Shown here one piece after another: positions 46,480-55,449 of a stretch of 64,000 bases of DNA. The notes beneath the pieces are model-generated. The model was not told the origin of the DNA. It ran no database searches and saw only the letters and a program-made list of their open reading frames with translations. The stretch lies in assembly GCA_964636495.1 (NCBI GenBank), contig CAZWSL010000013.1:18652-82651 (forward strand). Reading direction: 5' to 3'. This DNA is from Desulfobacula sp964636495. Lineage in GTDB: Bacteria > Desulfobacterota > Desulfobacteria > Desulfobacterales > Desulfobacteraceae. The position numbers and the translations under genes were made by a program. Positions within the stretch are counted from its first letter, which is position 1, and each line of letters opens with the position of its first letter.

Positions 46480-47277
46480 ATGGAATTGATAGGAGATAAT
46501 CTTAGAATTACAAAAACAGATATTTATGAAGCAGTTGAAAAGCGGGATCCAGGATCGATTAAAAATCTTGTAAAATCGTGTATATCAAAAGGAGCCTGTG
46601 CAATTGATGTAAACACAGGGCCCCTTGGTAAAATGGCTGAAGAGAAGATGACGTTTTTTATTGAAGCGGTGGAGAGTATTACAGACAGGCCTTTACTGAT
46701 TGACACCTCTAATCCTGTAGCAATGAAGGCAGGGCTGGAGGCTGCCAGTAACCAAACCGTCATTAACGGGTTTTCCCTTGAACCTGTGAAAATTGAAAAA
46801 ATCCTGCCTCTGGCCAGAGAATATGATGCTGATATAATTGGTTTCCTTCTGTATCCAGACAGCAGAGTGCCAAAGGATGAAGCACAGCGGTTTGAGATTG
46901 CTCTTGAGCTGATGGAAAAGGTGGAGGCAGCCGGCGTCTCAAAGGAGAGGGTTATTATTGATCCAGTTATTCCGCCCCTTGTGTGGGAAGATGGAATTAA
47001 GCAGGCAAGGGCGGTTCTGAATGTTATAAGGATTCTTCCTGAGTTGCTGGGGTTTGCCGTTCGAACAATTGGCGGCATTTCCAATCTGACAACCGGGGCA
47101 GGGGAAAAAAAGAAGAAAAACAGGGTTGAGCAGAGCTATATTGCCATGCTGGCAGCTGCAGGACTTGATTATGCTCTTCTGGATATATTAAACAAAGATG
47201 TGACCGCAGCTGCCAGGACTGCACATATTCTTTCAGAAGAAGAAATTTTTTCCTGGGAAATGGTTCCCGGGAAGTAG
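46480..47277 (+). CDS. AcsE/MtrH-like methyltetrahydrofolate:corrinoid methyltransferase
   Basis: This pterin-binding TIM barrel is of the dihydropteroate-synthase-like type that moves a methyl group between methyl-tetrahydrofolate and a corrinoid protein. The 265-residue protein has IGDNLRITK, CAIDVNTGPLG, LLIDTSNPVAMKAGLE, VINGFSLEP and RTIGGISNLTTGAG. The AcsE protein of the acetyl-CoA pathway has this arrangement. No corrinoid protein or CODH/ACS subunit is in the window, so it could also be a catabolic methyltransferase. It faces a DUF6125-like gene, convergently. Confidence 0.83.
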   Translation: MELIGDNLRITKTDIYEAVEKRDPGSIKNLVKSCISKGACAIDVNTGPLGKMAEEKMTFFIEAVESITDRPLLIDTSNPVAMKAGLEAASNQTVINGFSLEPVKIEKILPLAREYDADIIGFLLYPDSRVPKDEAQRFEIALELMEKVEAAGVSKERVIIDPVIPPLVWEDGIKQARAVLNVIRILPELLGFAVRTIGGISNLTTGAGEKKKKNRVEQSYIAMLAAAGLDYALLDILNKDVTAAARTAHILSEEEIFSWEMVPGK

Positions 47278-47373
47278 TCAATCTGTTTTGCAACAGCCTT
47301 TTCCATCAGGATAAGAAAAATTGTATATCTGCTGCTATAAAGTTCCCTTACCGGGCAGATAACAGTGTATAAT

Positions 47374-47880
47374 TTATAAAGTAAACTGCCACTTGCAGAA
47401 CATATCCGAAGGATGGGGATCAGGCGGTGCAAATACACACTTTACCTGAATGCGGTCATCAATGACTTTTGCAAAGCTTTCAAACTCTTTTTTGTGCATA
47501 TGCTTGCAGACATACTCTTTTTGTCCCCTTTTAAGACGGGCGATCTGAGTGGGGCATGAAGGGACTGTAATGGTAACCAGATCTTTTTTTACATGAAAAT
47601 CATATCCCACGAGAATACACCATGGAAAAAGTTTCAGCGCGTTTACAAATCCGGTTAATCCTTTTTCTGTAATATTAAATTTTTCCTTGAGGTCTCTGGC
47701 TGCATATCCTGCAACTTTATTCCAAACCTCTTCATTTATTTTCTCTGCAGTGGGCTGATCAAAATTTTCAGTGATTCTGATGAACCAGAAAGCATCCATG
47801 ACTCTGTAGTTCCAGAGAAGAAATTTGATATAAGCCTGAAGCTCTTTTTTATCCATACTTTCAAAGATTTCAAAATTCAT
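47374..47880 (-). CDS. Second DUF6125-like protein, short form
   Basis: Function unknown. The 168-residue protein shares the C-terminal module of the protein at 6664-7407: CPTQIARLKRGQ versus CRVQSARKRK, YVCKH versus YPCKS, FAKVIDDRI versus FARSIDKRI, and the terminal PPDPHPSDMFCKWQF versus PPDDHPEEWFCAWKF. The helical N-terminal half is shorter and different. The ATG at 47880 is chosen because GAGGG lies just upstream; an ATG at 47895 has none. It is convergent to the methyltransferase. Confidence 0.65.
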   Translation of the reverse strand: MNFEIFESMDKKELQAYIKFLLWNYRVMDAFWFIRITENFDQPTAEKINEEVWNKVAGYAARDLKEKFNITEKGLTGFVNALKLFPWCILVGYDFHVKKDLVTITVPSCPTQIARLKRGQKEYVCKHMHKKEFESFAKVIDDRIQVKCVFAPPDPHPSDMFCKWQFTL

Positions 47881-48288
47881 GACACCCTCTTTCATATGTT
47901 AATTGGTTGTAAAATAATCACTGCCATTATGATGATTTGTGTCTGTCATTATACTATTAATGGAGCAGCAGGCAAGTGCAAAGTTAATAGAAAACTGACC
48001 ACGATATGGATACATCTGTATGATTTCATATCAGATTTAATACTCAGATAAATTTTATTAACAGCTTAAAAATCACATCAGCATCAAGCAGGTGAATCTT
48101 TAAACAGGAATATTGATACCCGTATAAAAATATTGACGATGAAGGCGTAAAATTATATGTTTTACTCTGTTTCAGCCGGGCAGATACCAGCTGCCGGGTT
48201 ATGCCGGGTTGTTGAGAAAAAACAGTCTTGATTTCCTTTGTGACAGAAAAAAACAGATAACACATATGGAAAAGAGGTTAATCCTGTT
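47881..48288. other. 408-bp divergent intergenic region
   Basis: It separates the DUF6125-like gene (minus) and the laccase-domain gene (plus). No RNA gene, repeat or convincing promoter was found; only short shadow frames occur. Confidence 0.5.
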
Positions 48289-49062
48289 ATGGACAATAGA
48301 AATATAAAGATATATGAGTTTGACCATTTTAAAAGTCATGCTGATATTGTTCACGCTGTATTTGCAAGACCCCAATTACAAGGTTCAGGGGGAAACACCT
48401 TTCTGGACAGAGAGAGTGATATGGGTGATACCTTTTCTCCTGTTGTGTACAACAGAGAACGCATTAAAGACAAGCTGGGTATGAAATCTCAACTGTTTTT
48501 AAATCAGGTCCACGGCACGCAGATCAAGGTGTTGAAAAAAGCTGACAATGATCTCCATGACAGCTGTTCCGCCAGAAAAGATGCTTATACAGCAGATGCT
48601 GTTATTACAGATATTAAAGATCTTCTGCTTGTGATCCTGGTTGCTGACTGCCAGGCAGTTCTGCTGTATGACCCTGAAAATAAAGTCATTGCCAATATTC
48701 ATTCAGGGTGGCGGGGCAGTACAGGCAATATTATAGGAGCGTGTGTCGCCAGGATGACAGAGGAGTTTTCCTGCAGGCCTGGCAACATCAGTGCAGGGAT
48801 TTCTCCAAGTTTAGGCCCATGCTGTGCTGAGTTTGTAAATTATAGAAAAGAGATTCCAGAAAGGTTATGGAAATATAAAGTAGAGAATAAAGATTATTTT
48901 GATTTCTGGAAAATGAGTTGTGATCAGCTTTTGGAGAGAGGTGTTAGAAAAGAGAATATCGAGAATATGGGAATCTGTACGAAATGCAATATGAATGAAT
49001 TCTACTCTTTCAGGGGGGAGAAAACTGGGGGCAGGTTTGCCTGTTTAATCTCCATGATTTAG
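48289..49062 (+). CDS. Laccase-domain protein (YfiH/PgeF-type)
   Basis: This family includes multicopper-like proteins now seen as purine nucleoside phosphorylase/adenosine deaminase or peptidoglycan-editing factors. The 257-residue protein has FLNQVHGTQI, VADCQAVLLYD and HSGWRGSTGNI with the Cys/His zinc-site residues, and GISPSLGPCCAEF. Length is normal. It is followed after 184 bp by selD on the same strand. Confidence 0.85.
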   Translation: MDNRNIKIYEFDHFKSHADIVHAVFARPQLQGSGGNTFLDRESDMGDTFSPVVYNRERIKDKLGMKSQLFLNQVHGTQIKVLKKADNDLHDSCSARKDAYTADAVITDIKDLLLVILVADCQAVLLYDPENKVIANIHSGWRGSTGNIIGACVARMTEEFSCRPGNISAGISPSLGPCCAEFVNYRKEIPERLWKYKVENKDYFDFWKMSCDQLLERGVRKENIENMGICTKCNMNEFYSFRGEKTGGRFACLISMI

Positions 49063-49246
49063 TTACGGGAGTGTTACAGACTGTCTGTCCTGTTTTTTGT
49101 ATTTGATTTGGCAATGAGGTTTACAGATATGGATTTCCAATCCGGTGAAAATATTATTAACAGGCATGAATGATGGAAAAGAATCACCTGATTTATGCAG
49201 ATTTATATCATCACATACACGTATAAAATTAATTTTGAGAGGATAA

Positions 49247-50326
49247 ATGGAGATATTAAATATGGGAGGTTTCAAGCCTCCAGAGGCAGGTGAGGTTTTT
49301 TTAACACAGAAAGTAAAGGCTGCAGGCTGAGCTGCTAAACTTGATCCAGAGTCTCTGGATAGAATTGTTGGGGGACTTGAAATCAAATCCCACCCCAATC
49401 TGATTGTTGGCCTTGATTCACCTGACGATGCCGGGGTTTATAAACTTGATTCCAAAACAGCACTTATTCAAACCCTTGATTTTTTAACACCTGTTACAGA
49501 CTCTCCATATGAATTTGGCCAGATTGCTGCTGCCAACTCATTGAGTGATGTGTATGCAATGGGAGGAACACCTCTTACTGTGATGAATATCGTCTGCTTT
49601 CCAGGCAGGGACATGGGTGAGAGTATTCTGGCTGAGACCCTGAAGGGCGGGCTGGAAAAAATAGATGAATCAGGTGCAACACTTGTGGGGGGACATACGG
49701 TTGATGATCCTGAATTTAAATATGGGCTCAGTGTTACAGGTGTTGTTCATCCTGATAAGGTTTTAACCAATTCTGCAGCTCAGACTGGAGATGCAATTGT
49801 TTTGACAAAACCTGTGGGAACAGGAATTATGTCAACTGCTGTAAAGGCAAAAAGTGCAGGCGAGGCAAATATAAAAGAAGCTGTGAAGATCATGTCCAGG
49901 CTTAACAATACAGCTGCCGATGCAATGTCTCAATTTGAGGTTCATGCCTGTACAGATGTCACAGGATTCGGACTTGCAGGCCATTTGCTGGAAATGGCAA
50001 AAGGGTCAGGGAAGCGTATCAGACTGGAGACAGAAAAGGTGCCCCGGTTAAACGATGTGCTCAGGTTTGCCAGTATGGGTATGGTACCGGGGGGGGCTCA
50101 TAAAAACCGTAAATTTTTTGAAAAAATTATAGCGGTTGACAGCTGTGTTGAAAGGCCCATGCTTGATTTAATGTTTGATCCCCAGACATCGGGAGGGCTG
50201 CTGATCAGCATGAAGAAAAACAGTGCAGAGCAATTCATTGAAAGCATGGCAGACATGGGTCAGAAAGCCTGGTTAATTGGCAAAATAACAGAGGATTCCA
50301 CTCATGGATTTTTAAATATAATTTAA
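49247..50326 (+). CDS. selD: Selenide, water dikinase SelD, containing selenocysteine (TGA 49328-49330)
   Basis: SelD makes selenophosphate, the selenium donor for Sec-tRNA and seleno-uridine. The reading frame starts at ATG 49247 and reads through an in-frame TGA at codon 28: LTQKVKAAG-U-AAKLDPESLD. This is the site of the catalytic Cys17 of E. coli SelD, and the essential lysine three residues later is kept. Downstream the frame continues without a stop: LDSPDDAGVY, DFLTPVTDSPYEFGQIAAAN, SDVYAMGG, TLVGGHTVDD, DVTGFGLAGHL, MFDPQTSGGLL. The total is 359 residues, normal for SelD. A plain gene caller would begin at 49541 and lose the active site. Confidence 0.92.
49328..49360 (+). promoter_or_regulatory. 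Selenocysteine codon with candidate bacterial SECIS hairpin in selD
   Basis: The TGA (49328-49330) is followed 13 bases later by a perfect inverted repeat ATCCAGAG/CTCTGGAT (49344-49360). The apex holds AGTCT, so a GU is exposed in the loop as in known bacterial SECIS elements. Spacing from TGA to the hairpin fits SelB-dependent decoding. Confidence 0.7.
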
Positions 50327-50421
50327 TGTTATTTCATGTTGACTTGCGATTGATCTCGTGATATTTGCTTCTAATAGAATTTAGCCTGTATGGTTAATAT
50401 GGAAAGGTTTAACGGCGGATA

Positions 50422-50640
50422 ATGAAAAAAGAGACAGGCAGAACCCTCAGGGAACTTGGCTATTTTGCCAGCCTTGGAATATCAGTGGCACTCTCTGTTT
50501 TCATTGGCCTTTTCATAGGAATCTGGTTGGATAGTAAATTTGGAACTGACCCTGTTATCATGTTTGTGGGGCTGGCAGTGGGAATTGCCGGAGGATTCAA
50601 TAATATTATCAAAGCAGGTAAAAAAGGAAAAAAATTTTAA
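50422..50640 (+). CDS. atpZ: AtpZ/AtpI-like F0 accessory protein
   Basis: This 72-residue two-helix membrane protein has LGYFASLGISVALSVF, GIWLDSKFG and GLAVGIAGGFNNI, the pattern of AtpZ (DUF F0F1-ATPase subunit), which helps in c-ring assembly. Its TAA overlaps the start of the next gene by one base. It is first of the F0 operon. Confidence 0.82.
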   Translation: MKKETGRTLRELGYFASLGISVALSVFIGLFIGIWLDSKFGTDPVIMFVGLAVGIAGGFNNIIKAGKKGKKF

Positions 50641-51041
50641 TGCGCGATATTAACAAAGTTGTAGATTTTGTTACAATTACGAACTGGCTGCTGTTGTTAT
50701 CCGGAGGGATAATCGGTACAATGATTGCCCCTGTAAAGTTCACACTGGGAATCATTCTGGGCGGTTTGATTGTAGCAGTGAATTTCCAATTTTTGAAAAA
50801 AACGTTAAAAAAAGTGTTAAGCCCTGGATTGGTAACTAATCAGGGCCGTTTTATTATGTTCAACATTATTGTTAAATACTATATTCGATTTGCCGTAAGC
50901 GGATTGATCATATATCTGCTTCTATCAAAACAGATTGTCAGCCCATTCGGGCTCATTACAGGTCTGTCAGTGGTGGTGGCCAGCATATTGATTGCTACGG
51001 TGTTTGAATTAACAAGATCATTATTTAAGGAGGCGGTATAA
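50640..51041 (+). CDS. atpI: ATP synthase subunit I (AtpI)
   Basis: This 133-residue four-helix membrane protein is the c-ring assembly factor. Hydrophobic segments lie near residues 13-32, 36-55, 73-95 and 100-120 (ITNWLLLLSGGIIGTMIA, YYIRFAVSGLIIYLLL). It is between atpZ and atpB and ends one base before atpB. Weak sequence conservation means position supplies much of the evidence. Confidence 0.78.
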   Translation: MRDINKVVDFVTITNWLLLLSGGIIGTMIAPVKFTLGIILGGLIVAVNFQFLKKTLKKVLSPGLVTNQGRFIMFNIIVKYYIRFAVSGLIIYLLLSKQIVSPFGLITGLSVVVASILIATVFELTRSLFKEAV

Positions 51042-51042
51042 G

Positions 51043-51732
51043 GTGGAACATCCATATTTGATTCTAACTTCGTTGTTTTCAGCAATAGGTCTGGGCGATT
51101 GGGCAGCATCCTTTCCCCATGTTACATATATGTGGCTTTGTATGATCGTTTTAATAATTGTAGGATGGATTGCGGGTAAAAGTGTTTCAATGGTACCGGA
51201 TACAGCACAGAATGTGTTTGAGACTGTGATTTCAGGGCTTGAAGAGTTTGTTGTTTCCATTACCGGCGAGGAAGGCAGAAAATCTTTCCCGTTTGTAATG
51301 ACCTTTTTTCTGTTTGTTCTGCTTGGTAATCTTGTTGGACTGATACCAGGGTTCTATCCTCCCACAGCAAGTTTAAATACAACACTGGGACTTGCATTGC
51401 TTGCAGTTGGATGGAGTCATGTTATCGGTATTCAGAAGCACGGTTTTAAATATGTTAAGCATTTTTTAGGCCCTATACCCATTATGATTCCCCTTTTTCT
51501 GCCCATTGAAATTGTAAGTCACCTTGCAAGAGTTCTCTCTCTCTCTTTCCGTCTTTTTGGAAATATGGCCGGACATGAGCTTGTTGTACTCATACTTTTA
51601 ATGCTGGCTGGAATGTTTCTGGTACCTCTGCCGGTTATGGCTCTTGGTGTATTTGTAGCCTTTATCCAGGCTTTTGTCTTTTTTCTGCTTGCTACAATGT
51701 ATATTGCAGGAGCAATAGAAGAAGCTCATTAA
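51043..51732 (+). CDS. atpB: F0F1 ATP synthase subunit a
   Basis: Subunit a provides the proton half-channels. The 229-residue protein starts with GTG (AAGGAGG upstream) and has five to six membrane segments. The essential arginine lies in SLSFRLFGNMAGHE, and the last helices contain ALGVFVAFIQAFVFFLL. Length is normal. Confidence 0.93.
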   Translation: MEHPYLILTSLFSAIGLGDWAASFPHVTYMWLCMIVLIIVGWIAGKSVSMVPDTAQNVFETVISGLEEFVVSITGEEGRKSFPFVMTFFLFVLLGNLVGLIPGFYPPTASLNTTLGLALLAVGWSHVIGIQKHGFKYVKHFLGPIPIMIPLFLPIEIVSHLARVLSLSFRLFGNMAGHELVVLILLMLAGMFLVPLPVMALGVFVAFIQAFVFFLLATMYIAGAIEEAH

Positions 51733-51808
51733 ACTTAAGTTTTACGGGAAACGGAAGAAGCCCGTTATTTATATTATTTAATTTATCATTACTATAAAGG
51801 AGTAAAAA

Positions 51809-52078
51809 ATGGAATTTCTATCAGGTAGTGTGCTGGCAGCTGGTCTTGCAATCGGTATTGCAGCATGTGGTTGTGGTGTTGGTATGGGTTTATGTCTTGG
51901 TGGTGCAATGACAGGTATCTCAAGAAATCCTGAAGCAACCGGTAAAATCCAGGTAAATATGCTCATCGGTCTTGCAATGATCGAATCTCTTGCTATTTAT
52001 GCACTTGTTGTTTCACTGATTCTGATGTATGCACATCCTGCACTTGAAGGCGCTCTAGCTGCTGCCGGAGCACACTAA
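51809..52078 (+). CDS. atpE: F0F1 ATP synthase subunit c
   Basis: Subunit c forms the rotating ring. The 89-residue two-helix protein has GVGMGLCLGGAMTGISRNPEA and the ion-site glutamate in AMIESLAIYAL. Compared with the Na+-type c-subunit of Ilyobacter, the helix-1 Gln is Met here and the Thr after Glu-Ser is Leu, so a proton-type ring is likelier. The gene has AAGGAG before the ATG. It closes this F0 operon; b and F1 subunits are not here. Confidence 0.93.
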   Translation: MEFLSGSVLAAGLAIGIAACGCGVGMGLCLGGAMTGISRNPEATGKIQVNMLIGLAMIESLAIYALVVSLILMYAHPALEGALAAAGAH

Positions 52079-52110
52079 ACCTTAAAAGCAGAAGATAGTA
52101 AATGAAAAAA

Positions 52111-52144
52111 GGGTGTAAACATGGAGTTTTACACCCTTTTTTTA
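52111..52144 (+). terminator. Rho-independent terminator after atpE
   Basis: A nine-base stem GGGTGTAAA/TTTACACCC with an eight-base loop is followed by a run of Ts. It begins about 33 bp after the atpE stop and ends the F0 operon. Confidence 0.9.
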
Positions 52145-52330
52145 TTTTATCTGTTCCCTGCTGTTTGTTCTATGCTTTATTCATAAACGTTCTGTTCCAG
52201 TCTGCAGATATGCAGACACATGCATCCGCTCATCATCACAACAACCGGTTCAATAGTTTACCAAGAGTTAATCATCTGTATCAAGGCAGTTATGTGTTAC
52301 AATCAGCAGAATAGCATGAAAAATCAGGCT

Positions 52331-52768
52331 TTATACATCATAGTCATAGATTTCCCTGGCAGATATAATTCTAATGTTTTTTTGTTTTAATATTTTGAGT
52401 GCTTTTTCATAATCATGAAACCTGAAAACCATTACAGCGTTGTCACATTTTGGATTTGCAAATGCATACATATACTCCACATTGACTTCATTTTCCCAGA
52501 GAGGATCCAGAACCTTGTTCAATCCACCAGGCCTGTCATCTACTTCAACAGCCATAACCTTGGTACGTCCAACCTTGAATCCCTCTTTTTTAAGGGCTTG
52601 TTCTGCTCTGTCATTGTCACTGACAATCAGGCGTAAAACTCCGAAATCAGTTGTATCTGCAAGAGATAATGCCCTTATATTGACATCGGCATCTCTTAAA
52701 ATGGCAGTGACTTCTGCAAGCCTGCCTTCCTGGTTTTCAACAAATATGGATATCTGTTCAATAAACAT
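52331..52768 (-). CDS. Tandem ACT-domain protein
   Basis: This 145-residue protein is made of two ACT ligand-binding domains (about 1-68 and 72-142), with FVENQEGRLAEVTAILRD and VDDRPGGLNKVLDPLW at the two domain starts. Stand-alone ACT proteins of this type often accompany phenylacetate-CoA ligase genes and probably bind an amino acid, but no such ligase is adjacent. GGAGGGAATTCC precedes the ATG. It lies 52 bp downstream of the enoyl-CoA hydratase. Confidence 0.85.
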   Translation of the reverse strand: MFIEQISIFVENQEGRLAEVTAILRDADVNIRALSLADTTDFGVLRLIVSDNDRAEQALKKEGFKVGRTKVMAVEVDDRPGGLNKVLDPLWENEVNVEYMYAFANPKCDNAVMVFRFHDYEKALKILKQKNIRIISAREIYDYDV

Positions 52769-52820
52769 GGAATTCCCTCCTTTAAGTTTATCATAAGATA
52801 TATATCAAATAGGGTAAAAT

Positions 52821-53609
52821 CTAATAGAGGTCAGCTTTGAATAGAGGTTTTCTCTTTTCAAGAAATGCAGTTGTTCCCTCTTTGGCATCTTCACTTGCCA
52901 TATTCAGGCCAAATACATCATTTTCAATTTTACACCCGGTTTCAATATCTGTATTAAGACCGTTTTGAATAACCTCTTTTGCTGATCTTAGTGCTACTTT
53001 CCCTTTTGAAGCAATAAGATTTGCTGTTTTTAAAACATCTTCCATTAATTTTTCAGGGTCACATATCTTGTTGATAATACCGTATTCATAAGCTGTTTCT
53101 GCATTCAAGTTTTTACCGGTAAAAACAAGTTCCTTGGTTCGGTTAATTCCTATACGCCTTGCAAGTCTCTGGGTTCCGCCAAATCCTGGAATGAGACCGA
53201 GGTTAATCTCCGGAAGGCCAAAAAGCGCCCTGCTTGAAGCATAGATAAAATCACAACCCATTGCAGCTTCCAGGCCTCCGCCAAGGGCAAAACCATTTAC
53301 AGCAGCAATGGTGGGAATCGGCAGGTCTTCCAGTTTTGAAAAAACTTTCTGTCCTTTTCTGGAGAAGTATTTGCCTTGTAAAGGATTCATTTTTACGAGT
53401 TCAGAAATATCTGCACCTGCAACAAAAGCCTTATCTCCCTTACCTGTCAGAATAAGAACTTTGATACTGTTGTTGTCATTAACCTGGTCTAAAGCGATAT
53501 CCAGTTCATCAAACAGTGCATTGTTCAGAGCGTTCAAAGCTTTGGGCCTGTTGAAAAAAATGGTTGCAATATTGTTTTGTGTTTCAAGAATAATGTTTTC
53601 AAAAGACAT
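52821..53609 (-). CDS. Enoyl-CoA hydratase (crotonase type)
   Basis: This enzyme hydrates 2-enoyl-CoA (probably crotonyl-CoA) to the 3-hydroxy form. The 262-residue protein has VAGADISELV (oxyanion region), AVNGFALGGGLEAAMGCDF with one catalytic glutamate and LPEINLGLIPGFGGTQRL with the second. Both glutamates are present, so it is hydratase-competent. Specificity is not fixed by sequence. It could serve butyrate/acyl-CoA oxidation, and is transcribed with the ACT gene. Confidence 0.87.
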   Translation of the reverse strand: MSFENIILETQNNIATIFFNRPKALNALNNALFDELDIALDQVNDNNSIKVLILTGKGDKAFVAGADISELVKMNPLQGKYFSRKGQKVFSKLEDLPIPTIAAVNGFALGGGLEAAMGCDFIYASSRALFGLPEINLGLIPGFGGTQRLARRIGINRTKELVFTGKNLNAETAYEYGIINKICDPEKLMEDVLKTANLIASKGKVALRSAKEVIQNGLNTDIETGCKIENDVFGLNMASEDAKEGTTAFLEKRKPLFKADLY

Positions 53610-53716
53610 GATACTCTCCTTATGGCATCCTTATGGAAAAATTTAATTTATTCATATATTTTTTTAACCTTATGGTTTGTTCACGGGCATTCTCTATTAA
53701 GGGTCTGCCCATGACT

Positions 53717-55441
53717 TTACAGCTGTTTCGGGTTTGTTGCATCTATATATTTTTTTATACCATTTGTAATCGTGTTACTGATTGCGTTCTGATACGATTC
53801 ACTCATAATACGCTTACACTCCAGTTTATTGCTCAGAAATGCTGTTTCAATAAGTATGGATGGCATTCTTGCACCAAGCAGAACATAAAAAGGCGCCTGT
53901 TTTACTCCAAGGTCATTAATTTTTGAATACTCTTTTTTCATTCCTTTTACAAAAGAGGAGTGAACCGTATTGGCAAGCCGTTTTGATTCATTGATCTTGG
54001 CATGTTTCATTAGATCACTTAATATGTATTCAAGGTCGGAAATGTTTTTTTCTGATGTTGCATTTTCCCTTGCTGCAACGGCAATGGCCTGTTTATCAGT
54101 TGCCAGGTTCAAAAAATATGTTTCAATTCCGGCAAGTCTTTTGCTCTTTGCTGCATTACAGTGGAGTGAGATAAAAAGGTCTGCTTTTTTTGTATTTGCA
54201 ATTGCGGTTCTCTCTTCAAGGGTCAGTTTTTTATCAGTTGTTCTTGTTAACAGTACGGAACAATTCAATTTTTTTCTTAATGTTTTGGCAAGTTTTTTAG
54301 CAAGTTTCAGCACAATGTCTTTTTCCCACACATTTTTATAATAACCGGGAGCTCCCGGATCGTGCCCTCCATGCCCTGGATCAATAACTATGGTTTTAAC
54401 ACCCAGAGCTAACTGCCTTGCAATATCAGATGATTTTAAATTGTCAGTTGTGATCTGATGAAGTTTTTCAGATTTTTCAGAAGTACCTGCTTTTGCTGTT
54501 TTATATGAAGCCGGAGAACCATTTGAGCCTTTTCCCCATATATCAATCACTATTCTGAAAGGATCTTTTAATGAAAATATCTTATAATTTTTAAATGATT
54601 TAATATCCACAACAACTCTTACCGTATTCGGGCGATACTGTCCTGCCCTTGCCTGCTTTAACAGGTTATCATTGATCGGGGTGTGGTGTGACACTTTCCC
54701 CCCAAGTTTTGACTGCTCAATATCAATAAATAACCGTTGAAAATTTTTGTTGATCGCAGGATCTTTTTTTAAAAGCCTGTGCGAAAAATCTCTTTCCCTG
54801 TCAGCATTGATAACAATTCTTGTATATTCAGGGTTTGACCAGAATCTCAGTTCTGAAATTGTTGCATCTCCGGAAAGTTTCTGTTTGGGTGGTAAGGGTT
54901 TTTCTTTTTCATTTGAATAGCGCACATAATTTTTATTTTCATTCTGAAGAAATTTTCTTATCAGCACATCATTTTTTGTAAGTCTTTTTTTGGATTTTTT
55001 AGACTTGTAACTCTTTTTTTTACGTTCCTGTTTGACCTTCAGTGATTTATAAAGGGCACTGGCATGTTTTGCATAATCACTTTGAGGATACTTTTTCATC
55101 AGTTTTTCAAGGAGGTCAACCGCTTTAAATGAGTAGGAAGCCTTACCGGATAATCTTGAAAGTTTGATATAGAGTTCACTTGCCTTATACATTCCTGCAG
55201 GAGACCATGGATCTTCAGGAAAGAGTCTGTATATGATTTTATACTGATTTATACATCTGAGCCAGTCTTCAGAAGTCTGCTGTTTTACATTTTTATTTCG
55301 AAGTTTTTTATAGCATGAATCAGCAGCAAAATATTTTTGTTTTGCATCGGCTGATGCAGTTTCAGGAGATAAAACAAGAATTGATGAAAAAATAAAAATA
55401 AAAATAGATATAACAGATAAATGTATATTAGATTTGAACAT
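53717..55441 (-). CDS. N-acetylmuramoyl-L-alanine amidase with AMIN domain (AmiC-like)
   Basis: This periplasmic zinc amidase cleaves septal peptidoglycan. The 574-residue protein has a signal peptide (SVISIFIFIFSSILVLS), a TPR-like helical N-region (about 35-135), a basic linker, an AMIN domain (about 195-300) and a C-terminal Amidase_3 domain (about 350-570). Zinc residues are in IDPGHGGHDPG, WEKDIV and SLHCNAA, and the catalytic glutamate in LIETAFLSN. It starts 8 bp after mutS stops. The TPR-like N-region is an addition to the common AmiC layout. Confidence 0.9.
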   Translation of the reverse strand: MFKSNIHLSVISIFIFIFSSILVLSPETASADAKQKYFAADSCYKKLRNKNVKQQTSEDWLRCINQYKIIYRLFPEDPWSPAGMYKASELYIKLSRLSGKASYSFKAVDLLEKLMKKYPQSDYAKHASALYKSLKVKQERKKKSYKSKKSKKRLTKNDVLIRKFLQNENKNYVRYSNEKEKPLPPKQKLSGDATISELRFWSNPEYTRIVINADRERDFSHRLLKKDPAINKNFQRLFIDIEQSKLGGKVSHHTPINDNLLKQARAGQYRPNTVRVVVDIKSFKNYKIFSLKDPFRIVIDIWGKGSNGSPASYKTAKAGTSEKSEKLHQITTDNLKSSDIARQLALGVKTIVIDPGHGGHDPGAPGYYKNVWEKDIVLKLAKKLAKTLRKKLNCSVLLTRTTDKKLTLEERTAIANTKKADLFISLHCNAAKSKRLAGIETYFLNLATDKQAIAVAARENATSEKNISDLEYILSDLMKHAKINESKRLANTVHSSFVKGMKKEYSKINDLGVKQAPFYVLLGARMPSILIETAFLSNKLECKRIMSESYQNAISNTITNGIKKYIDATNPKQL

Positions 55442-55449
55442 ATTCTATT

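Noticed and set aside
46524..47084. 186-codon minus-strand frame opposite the methyltransferase
   Set aside because: The plus-strand frame has clear family motifs. The antisense frame is a shadow.
49328..49330. In-frame TGA in selD as a nonsense mutation or frameshift
   Set aside because: The codon stands exactly at the catalytic Cys/Sec site of SelD, the frame continues intact on both sides, and a hairpin of SECIS form follows. Selenocysteine is the simpler reading.
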